64,000 nt of DNA from Malaya genurostris (GCF_030247185.1 NC_080572.1:86378435-86442434); one strand, 5' to 3'. Shown: positions 35,352 to 48,039, counted from the stretch's first letter. The notes: a model not told the origin generated them from the letters alone. Translations and numbers: made by a program.

Positions 35352-35618
35352 TTAACATGGTCCTTTTCCATGAGATGTCGCAAAAAATGCTGCTCAGCTT
35401 CAGTGTACATTAATTTGAATTCCCAACAAATTGAATTCTTGTTCTGTTGTTGTACTGTGAGACAGCTCCATCAAATAAAATAATGAAAATGCAATATAAT
35501 CATCATCGAAACATAAAAACAATTTTTGCTATAAATTAAACAAAATAAATGCAAAAATTAGCTTCACGAGAAACGCAGGAAACTAAAATGTGAGTGCTGA
35601 TTATTGTTTTTTACAATT

Positions 35619-35872
35619 CTCGGTTGATTTTTCATTAGGGCGTATAAGCAGTGACAGTTTCACTTTGTTTACATTCTCTTCAATTAATTACCAAGCGGTT
35701 TCCACGTTTATCACTCAACTTTCTGTATAACATGATACCCGAAACTTTCGACTTTCAAACAGAGTAGTAAAATCAAAAAAAATCTTTTTAATCACATCAC
35801 AATAATCGAAAGAGAGAGTGATTAAAGAGAAACTGTCACTTGCTTATACGCCCTAATGAAAAATCAACCGAG
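35619..35872. mobile_element. MITE, TATAAGCAAGTGACAG family, complete copy
   Basis: 254 bp with inverted termini of about 44 bp: CTCGGTTGATTTTTCATTAG then GGCGTATAAGCAGTGACAG on the left and the complement on the right with few differences. The interior includes ACGTTTATCAC and ACTTTCGACTTTC. Related copies lie at 2035-2205 and 39190-39406, with debris at 22.56 kb. Confidence 0.9.
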
Positions 35873-35879
35873 ATTTTTT

Positions 35880-36529
35880 TTCGTTTTAACATTAACAATG
35901 TTAGTAACTGTTAGTAACAATGCGTCAGTTGCCCTATTTTGTCCAATGCCTTAAGCCAACGCCTTCGCTTTAAAGCACACATTACCAGAAAGCCACGTGT
36001 GCTACACATAACTGAAGTTCGTATGCAGACGAACCCGTATACGTATTTACAGTACTGCCAACTTCCGTCGATTCGTACAACTTCGTGAGCCGATCATGAG
36101 CTTTGTGCGCTTCGGATGCCGGTTCAAGACGTCTGGTTGAGGTGATGGGTAAAATGTTATGTGAAGAGATATTACTGTTTGCTAATATGTATTGAAGAAA
36201 ATGTGAAAATCAGTTTATGGAACTAATTAACTAACGTTTTTCAAATATAAGTGATTTATGCTTTAGAAAACTAAAACTCTTATTATTATATAAGCATTTA
36301 AAACAGGTTTTCGGTATATTTCAATAGCTTAATAGCTATTATGCGCATGTCGAGCACGTCGTAAAGTCGCAAATAACTAGAATAACTAAAATGAGAAAAT
36401 GTAGCTTTCAACTACTGCAATCTCTGAACATACGTAGTTATATGGCTACAGGTGGACAGTGTATGCATGTGTTAGGATTTTTTCGAAGGCATGAAAGCTC
36501 TCCAAGTTGCTTCTGTTTGAAGTAAGGTT
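35880..36529. other. Unassigned intergenic DNA
   Basis: No open frame with a domain and no named repeat seen. Confidence 0.4.
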
Positions 36530-36722
36530 GTCGTACCCATATTCATCTCAGTTTCCTAATTCATACCGCCTTGCAGAGGCATAAGAAGGATAGATATTTA
36601 TAATATTTTGCTTAGCGGATGAGAAAACTTTCTTTTTCTATGAGCGAGGTTGAGATTCGAACACAGGTAGTCTGCGCGTGAGGTTATGATCTTAACCATC
36701 ACACTATGCCGGTCTTATTAAA
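36530..36722 (-). mobile_element. tRNA-derived SINE
   Basis: Minus strand begins ACCGGCATAGTGTGATGGTT (A-box-like), followed by the B-box-like GTTCGAATCTC about 45 bases on, then a body unrelated to tRNA. Head and body differ from the Feilai-like copies, so this is a distinct family. Confidence 0.65.
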
Positions 36723-37289
36723 CCAATGGTCATATCATTAATCGAGCCACCAAAATGTTTTGCTGCTAACTACGATTAAATAATATCGATATATTTAGAG
36801 ACAATATTGTGAAATTTTGGAAACTCTACCAAAATTCGAAACGAAAGCTCCAATTTTTATGTTATCATTTGAGCCAATGGGTTGAACAGAGACAGTAAAT
36901 CTTGCTCTATTGTTTCTTATATATGAGATAAATGGTGATGTAGGGATGATTAAGGATTCGGTTACCCTGAAATAATATGTATTACATTTGGTATTTGCTA
37001 CAAACTATAATAAGAAAAAAAAGCGTCTGGGCAAAACGGAAGATTTGCTACCAGAAGGAAAATAAAATGATGATTCATAATTCGGTATCATGAGGTGCCA
37101 TCGATAGTAATCGGACCAATACAACCTTGTTTCACCCACGAAAACAGGCTGAACGAATGGCTGACTAATTGATCAGCATTACGATGCTTCAACGTGATAA
37201 AATATTAGCAGTTCTCTTCTATTATTTTATACACCGCAGAGCTTCGAGTAAGGTTTTCAGAAAGGATTTTTTTAAACAAGCATGCTTAA

Positions 37290-37525
<236 letters not shown>

Positions 37526-37591
37526 TCCAATCCTCAATGATTTGTTGGTAATTACTCTGAAGCTTTATTTGAACTTATAAAATAGACACAT

Positions 37592-37836
37592 CTTACAAGG
37601 ATACAAATCCATTACCGGTACCATGATTAAGAAATTATGAAAATCATGAAACATATCTCCTTATGGGATCACACCTATTATTGATGATTTTATGAGCAAA
37701 TTGATTCATATTATGAGCAATAACTCATCATTTTGCTCATCGAATCGTCAGTAATAAGCATGATCCCATGAGAAGACATGTTCCTCGATTTTCATAATTT
37801 CTTAATCATGAAACCGGCAATGTATTTCTAACCGTG
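37592..37836. mobile_element. MITE, ATGATTAAGAAATTATG family
   Basis: Inverted arms: ATTACCGGTACCATGATTAA, then GAAATTATGAAAATCATG, on the left. The right-arm complement reads TTGCCGGTTTCATGATTAAG, then AAATTATGAAAATC. The middle has TATGGGATCA and its complement. It lies 70 bp from the TA microsatellite. Confidence 0.7.
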
Positions 37837-37839
37837 TAG

Positions 37840-39189
37840 CACTGTAGAGTAGATTTCATTTAACACACATTAAAGCAGTTTTATCATAAAAAATATTTCA
37901 TTTTATATTATATAAATTATAGCCTGGAACAAGATAGCTCGAGGTAAGCTAGACTGACTGAAACGGAACTGCTCATTCGAAAGCAATCGAAGATCGTTTT
38001 CTTAGCGTTAGTTACGACAGGAACACATATTCGTATGAAAATTAGGTATGATTTAGAAGTAGCTTTGGGACGACTCCGGCTGTATAGAGTCAGAGAAAGA
38101 AGAGAGGACGGAACTCTACGGCCCAATGACATCTGCAACAATTGTGTGTGGGTTTTGGAGAGGTGTTTTGTGAATGCTTTTGCCTCACAAGCTGCGGGCT
38201 CGTATCGAAGTGCAGTTTCATCTACATGTTTGGACAAATGCCCACGAGAACTGGATTACGTAACTGGATGGATGGATGGCATGACTCATAACCGAATATG
38301 GTGAATTTCGTTTCACGCGTAGAAAGTACACAAAATGATTCCCGTATACACAGGAATTAGTTTTTTTTTACAGAACAGCCATATGTGCTAAAGTTTTAGA
38401 AAATATCAAATTATAGTTTATACATTACTTTCCAAGGCAGTTGCACATCCAATAAAGATTAAAAATAAATAAATTACATTCGTTGCTTTTTTTTGGTGTT
38501 GCGAAATTGAAATAATTATAAGTCTACTAACTTCTGTATAATTGAAATTTTTTACGTTGATTGAATTCAGATTACAGTGACATTAAAAAGCAACACATTT
38601 TTCCACAATGTTAACAATGCTAATATGAAAACGAGAAAGATCATATTGCTGCCATCAATTTTAAATTCATACTGTTTTGTTCGTGTTTATGATAGCCTCT
38701 CTGGAAGGATCTCGTTGAGAGTAGACGAATGCGAAAGGACTTCCCTACCATAAAACCAATTCCTTTCAACAGCATATCAGGTATGTAAGCTTCGAATGAA
38801 CAATCAGAAACAAAATCAAAAGCTTGTATGAGATGAAATATTAAAAGTTTTAAAAGTGATTCGAAATGTTTGATGCAATACATACTACATTTATGTTTCT
38901 GTCAATGTTTGCGTACACGAGAAAGTAGCATTGATTTCAACAATATGACTTATTGACGCTATGACTTGTATTCCGGTTTACCATGATGATGATTTCCGAT
39001 TCCAGTGGTATCACAATATCGGATCGTTTTAATTTCAGCAAAGTTGAACACCACTTCACAACATTTGAATGTGAAGACGATAAGATTAATTCTAATTCAG
39101 AACTTGGAACGATTTGTTGTTTCGTTTGTCGTATTGTTTATATGCGATATTTTATTTCATCAGAAAAAAAAACTACATTTGAAATATAG
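37840..39189. other. Unassigned intergenic DNA
   Basis: 38035-38304 has overlapping open frames on both strands but no domain or splice pattern I recognise. Nothing else supportable. Confidence 0.4.
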
Positions 39190-39406
39190 AAAAGTCCCAC
39201 CAGTTTCTCTTTGTTTACTTTCTCTTTCGATTATTGTGATTTTTGCGGGTTTCACAATTCTGTTTAAAAGTCGAAAGTTTCGGATATCGTTTTATGCAAA
39301 GAGTTGAGTGATAAACGTGGAAACCGCTTGGTAATTAATAGAAGAGAAAGTAAACAAAAAGAAACTGTCACTTGCTCTTACGGCTTTCTTAAAAAATCAA
39401 CCGAGA
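39190..39406. mobile_element. MITE, TATAAGCAAGTGACAG family, degenerate left end
   Basis: The right terminus GAAACTGTCACTTGCTCTTA followed by ATCAACCGAG and the internal GTGATAAACGTGGAAACCGC match the complete copy at 35619-35872. The left terminus keeps only CAGTTTCTCTTTG. Contains the block truncated at 2205 in the copy next to the mariner. Confidence 0.75.
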
Positions 39407-39594
39407 TTGTAGATTTTGGTGCACGCGCAAACTATTAAATAATATTGAATTAGTAACCTTTTTCATCACGAAGTTGTGTAGCAGTGATGCACAATCTAAA
39501 ATCTGGTTCTTTTTCGGTTTGTATAGGATTCCCTAGTGTGATTGATATTGATTTATAATATATTTTCCAAATTGATAAAAAACTGTTTTAATCA

Positions 39595-39815
39595 ACATGC
39601 AAAGCAAAGTCTTGGCATTATATTCTTTTTGTGGAATTTGGCCTTTTTGTTTCAACAGACTTCGCAGCCGATTCTTAGCGTACAGAATCACTGCATGGCT
39701 AGTGCTACGATTCTACTGACACTATGAATCCTTCCAGGTCGAGGCTCGAATATGCGACAACTGGCTTGTGAGACCAGTGTCTTGTGCATTGAACCGCTAA
39801 TCCGGGCATTTTTAA
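39595..39815 (-). mobile_element. SINE with tRNA-Val-like head
   Basis: Minus strand starts GCCCGGATTAGCGGTTCAAT, contains an anticodon-like stem CTGGT/GCCAG enclosing CTCACAA (a CAC anticodon would be valine), then ATTCGAGCC as B box. A non-tRNA body of about 140 bases follows, including GTAGAATCGTAGCACTAGCC. Too degenerate in the acceptor stem to be a working tRNA gene. Confidence 0.7.
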
Positions 39816-39819
39816 AATC

Positions 39820-42100
39820 AAAATAACCAATTAGGTCAGGGGGTCAAAGGTGCACAACATCCTGGAAAGAGCGACAAATATCATATCATACTGTTTGTAT
39901 CGGCAGTTTGATTGAGTTATCTCTGGTCGTCACAAGCCCCGACCTCATACCTACCCGGTGTCAAATGATGACTGGTGACTCCTGTTTTAAGCAGAATGAA
40001 GAGGTATGAGTTTAGAATCCCAAGTAGCAAATGTAGCTTATTGAAGTTTCAAGAGGTTCTATAATTGTTTTTTTTATGATAGATAAGTTCAGAAAGATTT
40101 TCAAATATATTAAAATCGGTTGTGCAACTTATCACTGTTAAGTTTTACAATACTAGCCAAAAAATCACTATAGAACAATTTAAGGTACATCTGAAACAAT
40201 TGTGCAGCAAATCGCCAACTTGCCCACGTTGCACTAGCAGTTATTGAAGCTCCTCTGCAAAATTTTCACGAAGTAACCAAAACAATTGTTCAACTTATGA
40301 AAAAATTTCCAAACGGCTGTCATAATTGTATCGGATTCAATATACGTCGAAATTGTTATAAATCTCTTGTGGAAGAAAATTTAGCAAAATTATGCTTTCC
40401 GCAAGGCAAAAAATGATAAACCGAATTAAGAACCTCGCAGTAAAAACTATTTTGCTGCCGAGTCCGCATAGTCTTGGTTGCCTCATGAAATATTAGATCA
40501 GTGTATGCAGATTTCTTCATTTATAGAAACACAATTCGAAACTTGCAAGTAAGTTGTACCAGATTTATCTGCTTGAAATGAACGCGAAACTTGCCAACAT
40601 GAGAATATTATCATGAAAGTTCCAGAAATACAGCATTACATATGCAATGAAAACAAAAAAAAACAATGAGATAATTTGTATCCAATTTTTATCTCGCGAA
40701 AAAAATGAACAAATCGGACATCACTTTTTAAAGACATTAAAAGAAAAGTTAAGTTCATCATAGTTACTCTCCTAGTTATATATTACCGTCTGAGCAACTT
40801 GTTTTTGCAACTAAAGCACACCTATAGTGCGTATCACAAAAGTCGGGTTCACTAAGATGAATGACTAAACTGTATTGTAACTAAAAACAAAAATTTCTCT
40901 TTTCAATATTTACATGTTTAAATTTCTTTTATTTAGGAGAAATAAATCATCACGTTGGGTGAACCATTTTCTTTTCAACACACTGTTATCCTCGATGCCA
41001 TATTGGAAAATATTGATGAAAAATTCATTTCAAGATTTTTCAGATTAATTGAAACATCAATATGATTAAAATCGTCTGAAAAGGTGTATGAATGTTTGAT
41101 AGCTTTCTCATACATATTTTGAACACTATTCCGATCATATTCATTGAAAAGAATAGATTGTTATTTTCATAGAAATTGATGTGCAATCATCGAAACACGT
41201 ACATTCAAAGGCGCTTGAAAATTTCAGGCGTACGAAGACATGTTTCACCATAAAAATGCAGTCTATTTTCTATTTACTAAAACGTAAAAGATCAATTCTA
41301 CAATATGTAGTAGTATTACCATTTATTTATGTACAGAATATTTTTAAAGTTCCATGTTTGTGTTCCGAGTAGTTGTTTTGAAAATTAAATGTGAAACTTA
41401 TTCATTAGAAATTATGTTTGCTATGTTTTTGCAAACATCAATTAAATTCTTGTTTACATTGCGTAGTAGTTTCCATGAGTTTCACAATCGTTTTTTCGCT
41501 GATTTAATTGCAGCATTTGTAATGGGATCGATGCATGAGTTTTTGTATCAGTTGCACAATAATTGTGAATAAATGTTCGTAACAACGAAAGAACTTGAAG
41601 ATCTGTTGCACAACAAAGAAAAATTGCGCTCTTTCCATAACACAACAGTCACTAGAAAAGTAATATAAACTAATTTGATAAATTGCACAATCAGTAGAAA
41701 AATACAGGACAGCAACATAACGCGCTACTTGGGATATGTCAATGCAATGAATAAACTATTTTGTTTAAATCCTATCCACTCGTTCATTTTGTATCATGTG
41801 ATTTCATTTATAAAAACCCTTTTTAATCCACCTAGTGGTGTGATAATGCCTTTCTCTTCTTTCATAACAGTCTCATGAAAATATATTTCATACTTATATT
41901 AAATAATTTCGGATACTAGTTTTTACACAAATTGATTCAGATTGATTCGAGTAGTTCACAAAAGCATGCTTCAGTGTTTATGTCACACAGTCAGCATCAT
42001 TTTCCCAAACTAGTGCTTGACATTTGCGTTGCTATTTTCATGAGAACTGTGATGCTAATCTAAAAAAAGCCTTCTTAGTCCACTTAGTGGAATTTTCATA
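39820..42100. other. Unassigned AT-rich intergenic DNA
   Basis: No domain-bearing frame. A short motif, CCACCTAGTGGTGTGATAAT then GCCTTTCTC at about 41828-41856, recurs in the hairpin at 61605-61709. Confidence 0.4.
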
Positions 42101-42105
42101 TATCT

Positions 42106-42433
42106 TGAAAAATCACCATAGGGGAGTACATGAAATTTTCGAAATCGAAAAACAATTTTAATGCCAAAAGGCTTAGAATTGCATGAAACGTCGAGATTTC
42201 ATGTCATCTGGAAAAAAATTTTTTTTGAAAAAATCGACTTTTTGGGACTTAGAAAAAATATCAAGAAAGTTGATTTTTTCAAAAAAAAAAATTCCCAGAA
42301 AGTTGATTTTTTCAAAAAAAAAATTTTTTTTGAGATGACACTGAATATCGATGTTTCATGCAGTTTTAAGAGTTTCGGCATCAAAAAAAAATTTCGATTT
42401 TGGAAATTTCATGCCCCCTATGGTGCTTTTTCA
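42106..42433. repeat. Large imperfect hairpin, arms about 150 bp
   Basis: The left arm has CACCATAGGGG, CATGAAATTTTCGAAATCG, GCATGAAACGTCGA and GTCATCTGG. The right arm is its complement (TCGATGTTTCATGC, TTTCATGCCCCCTATGGTGC). The centre is A/T homopolymer with two copies of AGAAAGTTGATTTTTTCAA. Open frames here are artefacts of the A/T runs. Confidence 0.8.
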
Positions 42434-42439
42434 AAATCG

Positions 42440-42827
42440 AAAATTGTCAAACCTTTACCACCGGGCAGCACCCCTTACGCATGTCCGATATAGCTCAAAT
42501 TTTGTATGAAGGCTTTTTTCGAGGTGCCTAAACTTTTGAGCACTAGAGCTTAACGAAAATAGAGGTGGCCCGACAGTAGCTTTCAAACGAGCCCTAGTTT
42601 GTTAAAATCGGTTCAGCCATCTCTGAGAAAATTGAGCGCGTTCAAATATCTTCGAAAAGTGCACGCACACACACAGACACATACACACACATACACAGAC
42701 ATTTTCCGATCTCGTCGAACTGAGTCGAATGGTATATAACAATATGGGTCTCCGAGGCTCCGTTCGAAAGTCGGTTTTTCCAACAATTCTAATACCTTTC
42801 TATAGAGAAAGGCAAAAATAGGGAAGT
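42440..42827 (+). repeat. LINE 3'-tail repeat, copy
   Basis: TAGCTTTCAAACGAGCCCTA, AAATCGGTTCAGCCATCTCT, a CA-rich stretch, TTTTCCGATCTCGTCGAACT, GGTCTCCGAGGC and ACCTTTCTATAGAGAAAGGC then AAAAA. Same tail type as 30000-30432 and closest to 59880-60066. Confidence 0.65.
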
Positions 42828-42829
42828 TT

Positions 42830-45153
42830 TTATTCTTTACGCGATAGTATTGTAAATTTTTCTTCAGTTTCAGAAGTCAGTGAGTTTGGTGGTGCATCCG
42901 AGTATCTTGAAACCGGAACATACCGAGTTGCGCGAATAATAACAATACTGAAATTTTTACTAACAAATATTCTTCTCCCGTGACACTTGTGGAGTGCGGA
43001 GTAGTATATACGGCCTCTAGTAACAACAAGTGTTGGACTAACATCCTTTTCCATTCCTTAGACGATCTACGTTCGGGCCTGGCCGTCGCCGGTACTGGTC
43101 GATGAATTCTGGGATTAGCAGAAGATGTACATTGAAGGATGATTCACCAGTCCCAGGTCGGATCATCTAAAAACTCCCTGTACAATTTCAGCAAATCCCG
43201 ATCAGTAACGGAGTAGAAACCAGGGGTGATCGCTCAAGCTCAAGCTTAAAATAATCAGTTAAGTCAGCTAACAGTACCAATATATTGGATCAGTTTAAAC
43301 GATTTTAACATATTTTAAATTGATGCTAGAAACTTTAAGGTCTGAGGACAGAGGGTCACGTGTTGAGTTTTATATCGACCACGTGGCTCGCTCAATTTCC
43401 TTTGCGCATCGTATTTCTCTTGTACTCTTCCGTATATGAGCAAACTGTACCGGGTTGCCAGCATACATTTTATTATTTTGATGAGAAGTTTTATCACATT
43501 AATCTATCGTATGGGTTGGACATAACATGGATTACAATGAACTATGAAAAAATATTCAACTTTCACAAAGATTGTGTTTGGCAGCCTTGTCGAGCCAATT
43601 TCATTTCTCTCTTCTTTTTCAGAATGCTATCAGGAAAAAAAAGCGAAAAAAATGGTGGATGCATTGAAACTGACTTTGATTCACAGAAAAATACAAGACT
43701 TTATGTTTATCGCGATAACATATATGTTTTTATGTACTAATCGCATCTAAACTAAATTATCTAGACTTTGTCACGGTAGATTTATGATACAAGCCTTCAA
43801 AGCCGAGATATTCGATGAACAAGTAGAGGTATGGATTTCCGAGCGATCCAATTTTCAGCAGTTCTTCAGTCAGAAAAAAATACAACACGACCGCTAAACT
43901 CAATGAATCATTCTGAAAATTTCACAGAATATTCTCAACTAAATTTCGAAGACATTGTTAGGTGGGTTTTCCTATATTCTGCACCGTTTCCAAGAAAATT
44001 TAATTTGAAACGGGAAAATAGTAAAAAAAACTACCACTTTACGGTACTGTCCTCAGCCCTTAAGGCTAGAAATTCTTTTAAAAGTCCTCGAAAATCCGAT
44101 CCGACTTCCGGCTTCGGTATTACAGTACGATTAGTGAAAAATCTACAATTTCACATTGCACATTTTACCACTCCGGAAGCGGAAGTCGGATTCGGATGAA
44201 ATTCAATAGCAGAGTCGATTAGTCCTTTAATTTAAATCGAAACTTATGAAAATCGGTTTAGTTGGGAAGTTGAGTGGCACTGAACTTTCTTCGTTCCTTC
44301 CGGAAGTAAAAGTCTCATAATAAATCGAACGAAACGAAGAATATCGAGCCTTAGTTAATGGATTGAAGGTCACAGACACCTTTTTCCGTATTTATTATGA
44401 CATCAAATCCATCAAACGTTATGCAGTGAGAGTGATAACCAAATCTTAATATAACGCTGTATGTTTTCTTTGATTCAGGATCGGGTTGCACTCAACCTGG
44501 TTGGTTACCGATCTAATCTCTCACTTGGTCAGCAAATGTGTTATTTGTTTGCTCTTAAAAGCTCTTGATTTTTTCGGTCTTCAATAGTTTCTCAATTGCC
44601 TTCCATGTATCAATACAGTTCACAGTTTTCCTAGTCCCAATATTTCCCAATGACTTATGGAATACCTGCTAAACATTGTCAGAATAATGGAAAGTGTCCA
44701 AGAACATGGTCGTTACAAACATATCCTCAGCTTTTTAATGTGGAACACATTTTTGTTTTCTATATAGGGGTGCAAACTAGAAACTCAAGAAAAATACATG
44801 TAGAAATGTGGTCAGGTTTTGAACAATTACAGCTCAGTCAATTTTGTATCAATTATTAATATCATGTCACCATTTGATTGGAAATATTTCTACGCATTGA
44901 TTTGAATGTTCATAGTCATGTATTTTTAATAGTATATCATTGAAATGTTGATTAATAGCTAGTAGTGTCCTATTTTGCATGCAAAAAATCTCCGGCGTAC
45001 CGGATTTCCCTGCCATAGTCGACGGTTTTGAAGGAGTAAGCGATATATCAAAGGGAAAGCAGCGCTCTGATTGGTCACTCGATGCAAAAGCGAAGCTGTT
45101 GGAAGCACATGAAGCTATAAATATAAGCAAAATTATAGCTAACGTTTCAGTCC
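42830..45153. other. Unassigned repeats and intergenic DNA
   Basis: 44050-44340 contains degenerate LINE-tail sequence (TCCGACTTCCGG, AAATCGGTTTAG). 44979-45153 is a short frame, ISGVPDFPAIVDGFEGVSDI, that would read on but for the insertion at 45154. Origin unknown. Confidence 0.4.
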
Positions 45154-45891
45154 CAGGGTTGCCACATATACAGGTTAATCTGCATTTTACAGATTTTTCA
45201 GATAAATTTGTGGCCAAGATTCTGTATATGCAGATTACAGATTTTTGGCAAAAAATACAGATTTGTACAGATTTTTGATAGCGTGGTTTAAAAATTGAAT
45301 AAAGATCAAGTTAAAATATATTAAATAATGATATTGATCATTTTTTCAAAGTGAAAACATTATCCTCATTGTGTGTTAATTCTAAAAAGAGGATGTAACT
45401 AAATATAAAAGAGTATGTTAAGGACAGTAAACACAGATATTCTATCTGCTAATAAAGATTTGTTCAAGCTTACTTTTTTTTACAACTAGTGTAGCGTAAT
45501 TGTTTATGCTTTCAAAAATTCCTTCTGATAAGATGAAAAGATGATGGCTTCGGCCATAACGTAAGGTAGTAAAGAAGAACGATTGCCAATTGATCAATCA
45601 GATTAAGTTTCACTTTCAGATTGGATTTTGAAAGTTTTTCGTCAAATCATTATTTCGAGAGGCTCCAACGCAAAAACAACTTCCAGCGTTTTTTCAACTA
45701 CAAAATCATAAAACTCAGACTAACAAAAGTTTTGGCTTCTTCAAATTTGTGTTCTAAAGACTTTTTCATTCCGTTGTGCTTCAATTTCTTATCACTCCTA
45801 TATACAGATTTTCAATACAGGTTTCTGAGCTCCCGATACAGATTTACAGATTTTTCTTCTGAAAAATGCAGATTTAAATGTGGCAACCCTG
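45154..45891. mobile_element. Non-autonomous hAT-type element, 738 bp, with 8-bp target duplication
   Basis: Ends CAGGGTTGCCACA and TGTGGCAACCCTG are perfect inverted repeats. Both flanks are TTCAGTCC (45146-45153 and 45892-45899), the 8-bp duplication expected for hAT (or P) elements. Near both ends are many copies of ACAGATTT or its complement, which resemble subterminal transposase sites. No transposase coding. The exact duplication indicates a fairly recent insertion. Confidence 0.9.
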
Positions 45892-45899
45892 TTCAGTCC

Positions 45900-46630
45900 T
45901 ACACGTAGCTTGCTAGAGGTAGGTTGTTGCTACACAGCAAGACAAAAGGTGCCATAAAACGATTTGAAGCTTTAATTGGTATGCCCTGATCTTGTGTCAT
46001 GAAAGATTGGATGAAATCCCATGTTATGTCGTTTCGCCTGAGAAATTGACAACTACCCCAGGGTAAATTTTGAGTGCATAAGATTAATTACTTATTTATA
46101 TAAGATGAACTCGATTGAAAATGAGAAAAAGTTTATCACTTCAACCGAAATGGGTAGTAATGGATGGTAGAGAAACGCTATAAAAATAACTACTTGCATA
46201 CAAAATTTGAACACAAGCTTGGCGAAAAGAAGCTTAAATATCGATATCTGTATCGCAAGGATATGCAAACATATAATTGCATACATTTGGGCTATTGATG
46301 TAATTTCTTCGCCTAAAAAACGAATACAAATCATGACAAATATAGTCTATATTTTGGGTTCGCGTGTTAGGTGTTGCTTCATAATAAAGACTAAGCAGAC
46401 TCTCGTGCATTTGCGGATTCAAAAGTGTGACGATTAATTGAAAATGTCGATCATTAGAAATTTTGATTGCCTTGTTCCACATCAATGGCTCGAACAACCC
46501 CATGGGGCTGATCCTTGTAGTTTTTCGATTTTTGTTCGAAGTCGTTTTCTGATACTTCTGGTCTCGATACTTACAGTATCGCAACAGATTAAACTCAATT
46601 CCCATTACGACGGAGCATTTGTTTTGTTTC
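45900..46630. other. Unassigned intergenic DNA
   Basis: GTCGTTTCGCCTGAGAAATT at about 46027 resembles GTCGTTTTCGCTTGAGAAAA at 18208, a minor shared repeat. The opposing open frames at 46234-46632 show no domain. Confidence 0.4.
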
Positions 46631-46634
46631 AATT

Positions 46635-46763
46635 ATAAACACTTTAACCTTAAGGTCCTCCGCCTCTGCGGGCCAGAAAAACTTTTTAATCATATGTGCG
46701 GGGTTGGGAATCGAACCCAGGCGGGCTGCGTGAAAGGAATCACGCTATACCCGTCTTCAATGC
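46635..46763 (-). mobile_element. Feilai-like SINE, most complete copy
   Basis: Minus strand: GAAGACGGGTATAGCGTGAT (A-box side), TTTCACGCAGCCCGCCTGGG, the B box GGTTCGATTCCCAACCCC, GCACATATGATTAAAAAG and TTCTGGCCCGCAGAGGCGG. It keeps the A-box half missing from the 22.9 and 28.8 kb copies. Confidence 0.85.
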
Positions 46764-47414
46764 TACATTTTTTTTCTTCGGCTATGACATGGACTAGCCG
46801 TCGTTGAAATTCGTTCTCGACGATCTCGCTTCGTTCCAATGGTGCGCTGAAAGTGAGTGCAATGAAAGAAAACCATAGAAAAACACGTACAAAAAGGTCG
46901 TACTCTCAAAGAATTCAATCATTTCAATTTTTCACACTTATTGCACTCCCTTTTAGTGCACCTAATAGCGATGAAATAAGAGCAATAGGAATTGGCGTTT
47001 AGTGCAGTATTCGTGTATCGACATAAAGGTTAAGACATGAAAATAGTTGAGAAATTAAGTGAAATATGAAATCAACACAAGGTGGCGTGCGGACAACGTG
47101 GACCAAAAGTCGAGAAAGACGATGTTCAATTTATGTGGCAAGGAATATGCGTATACTGGTGGCACAATAAATTTATGCACAACAAAAAAGAATTGTAACA
47201 ATCTCGACGTTATTATCAATTGATGTGAACAAAATTAGACGTACTGAACATCAAATGCAATAAATTTCTGTTTTCAAGAAATACCATATGATCAAAAAAG
47301 AACCGGAATTTTCATTTTAAAATTCCCGCGCTTGTCCAATCGGTAAACTTTTATTCTCTCAACGTTGGCAACACTTTTATACACATTCTGTCAATTTTTG
47401 AGGCATATCGTACG

Positions 47415-47902
47415 ATTAGTATTTGTTTGGCGTCTATACAAAGAAGCTGAAAAATTTTCGTGTGGCGATTTTTATAATGGATGAAAATTTAGAACAAGGC
47501 GCGTGCATCACATTTTGTGTTGCAAAGGATTTAAGTGTTCCTAAACGTTGAAAATATTAGAAAAGGCCTTTGGTGAATCGTATCTAGGAAAAACACAGGC
47601 ATACGAGTGGTATAAACGCTTCAAAGGTGGTCGTACAAACTTGGATCATGATGAGATCCCTGGCCGCCCAACAACATCTGTTACTGAAGAAAACATTGAA
47701 TCGGCGAAGCAAATCGTGTTGCAAAATCGTTCTGTACCGATTAGAGAGATTGCTGTGTTGTTGGGCATGTTATGGATCAGCTGAACACATTTTAACTGAT
47801 GTTTTGGGTTTGAAACGCGTCGCTTCTCGGCTGGTGCCAAAAAAGTTGAATTTCATTCAAAAACAGCGTCGTGTTGATGTGGCCAAAGAGATGATTTTTG
47901 GC
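47415..47902 (+). repeat. 488-bp direct repeat, upstream copy
   Basis: Bases 47415-47902 equal 52315-52802 at a constant offset of 4900, with one difference noticed (ATATTAG versus ATGTTAG near 47550/52450). It abuts the LINE 5' end exactly. The sequence is mariner. Confidence 0.95.
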
Positions 47903-47930
47903 AGTCATCAGCAAACTTTCGTGGCGATCG
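47479..47930 (+). pseudogene. Mariner transposase remnant, upstream part
   Basis: Starts MDENLEQGACITFCVAKDLS but is frameshifted at once (CCTAAACGTTGAAAA). It resumes as KAFGESYLGKTQAYEWYKRF and GRPTTSVTEENIESAKQIVL, and stops after LLGMLWIS, where the frame shifts again into ILTDVLGLKRVASRLVPKKL. The HTH region is recognisable. The catalytic core is absent. The frame ends in the LINE. Confidence 0.85.
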
Positions 47931-48039
47931 GTCTATTTAAGTAGGAAGCTCGGAAATCGGAAATTTGCTCACGAACTTTAGTACAGTGTTATTTGCCGCT
48001 CTACTTCGGTATCAAGTATCGAAACTGTTTTTTTCCGCG

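Noticed and set aside
39733..39815. Possible valine tRNA gene on the minus strand
   Set aside because: Acceptor stem does not pair, no terminator, and it is followed by a SINE body; better called a SINE.
42161..42493. 110-codon lysine/phenylalanine-rich frame
   Set aside because: Produced by A and T homopolymers in a large hairpin repeat.
43360..43740. 126-codon plus-strand open frame
   Set aside because: No domain, overlapping frames in other phases, AT-rich; probably chance.
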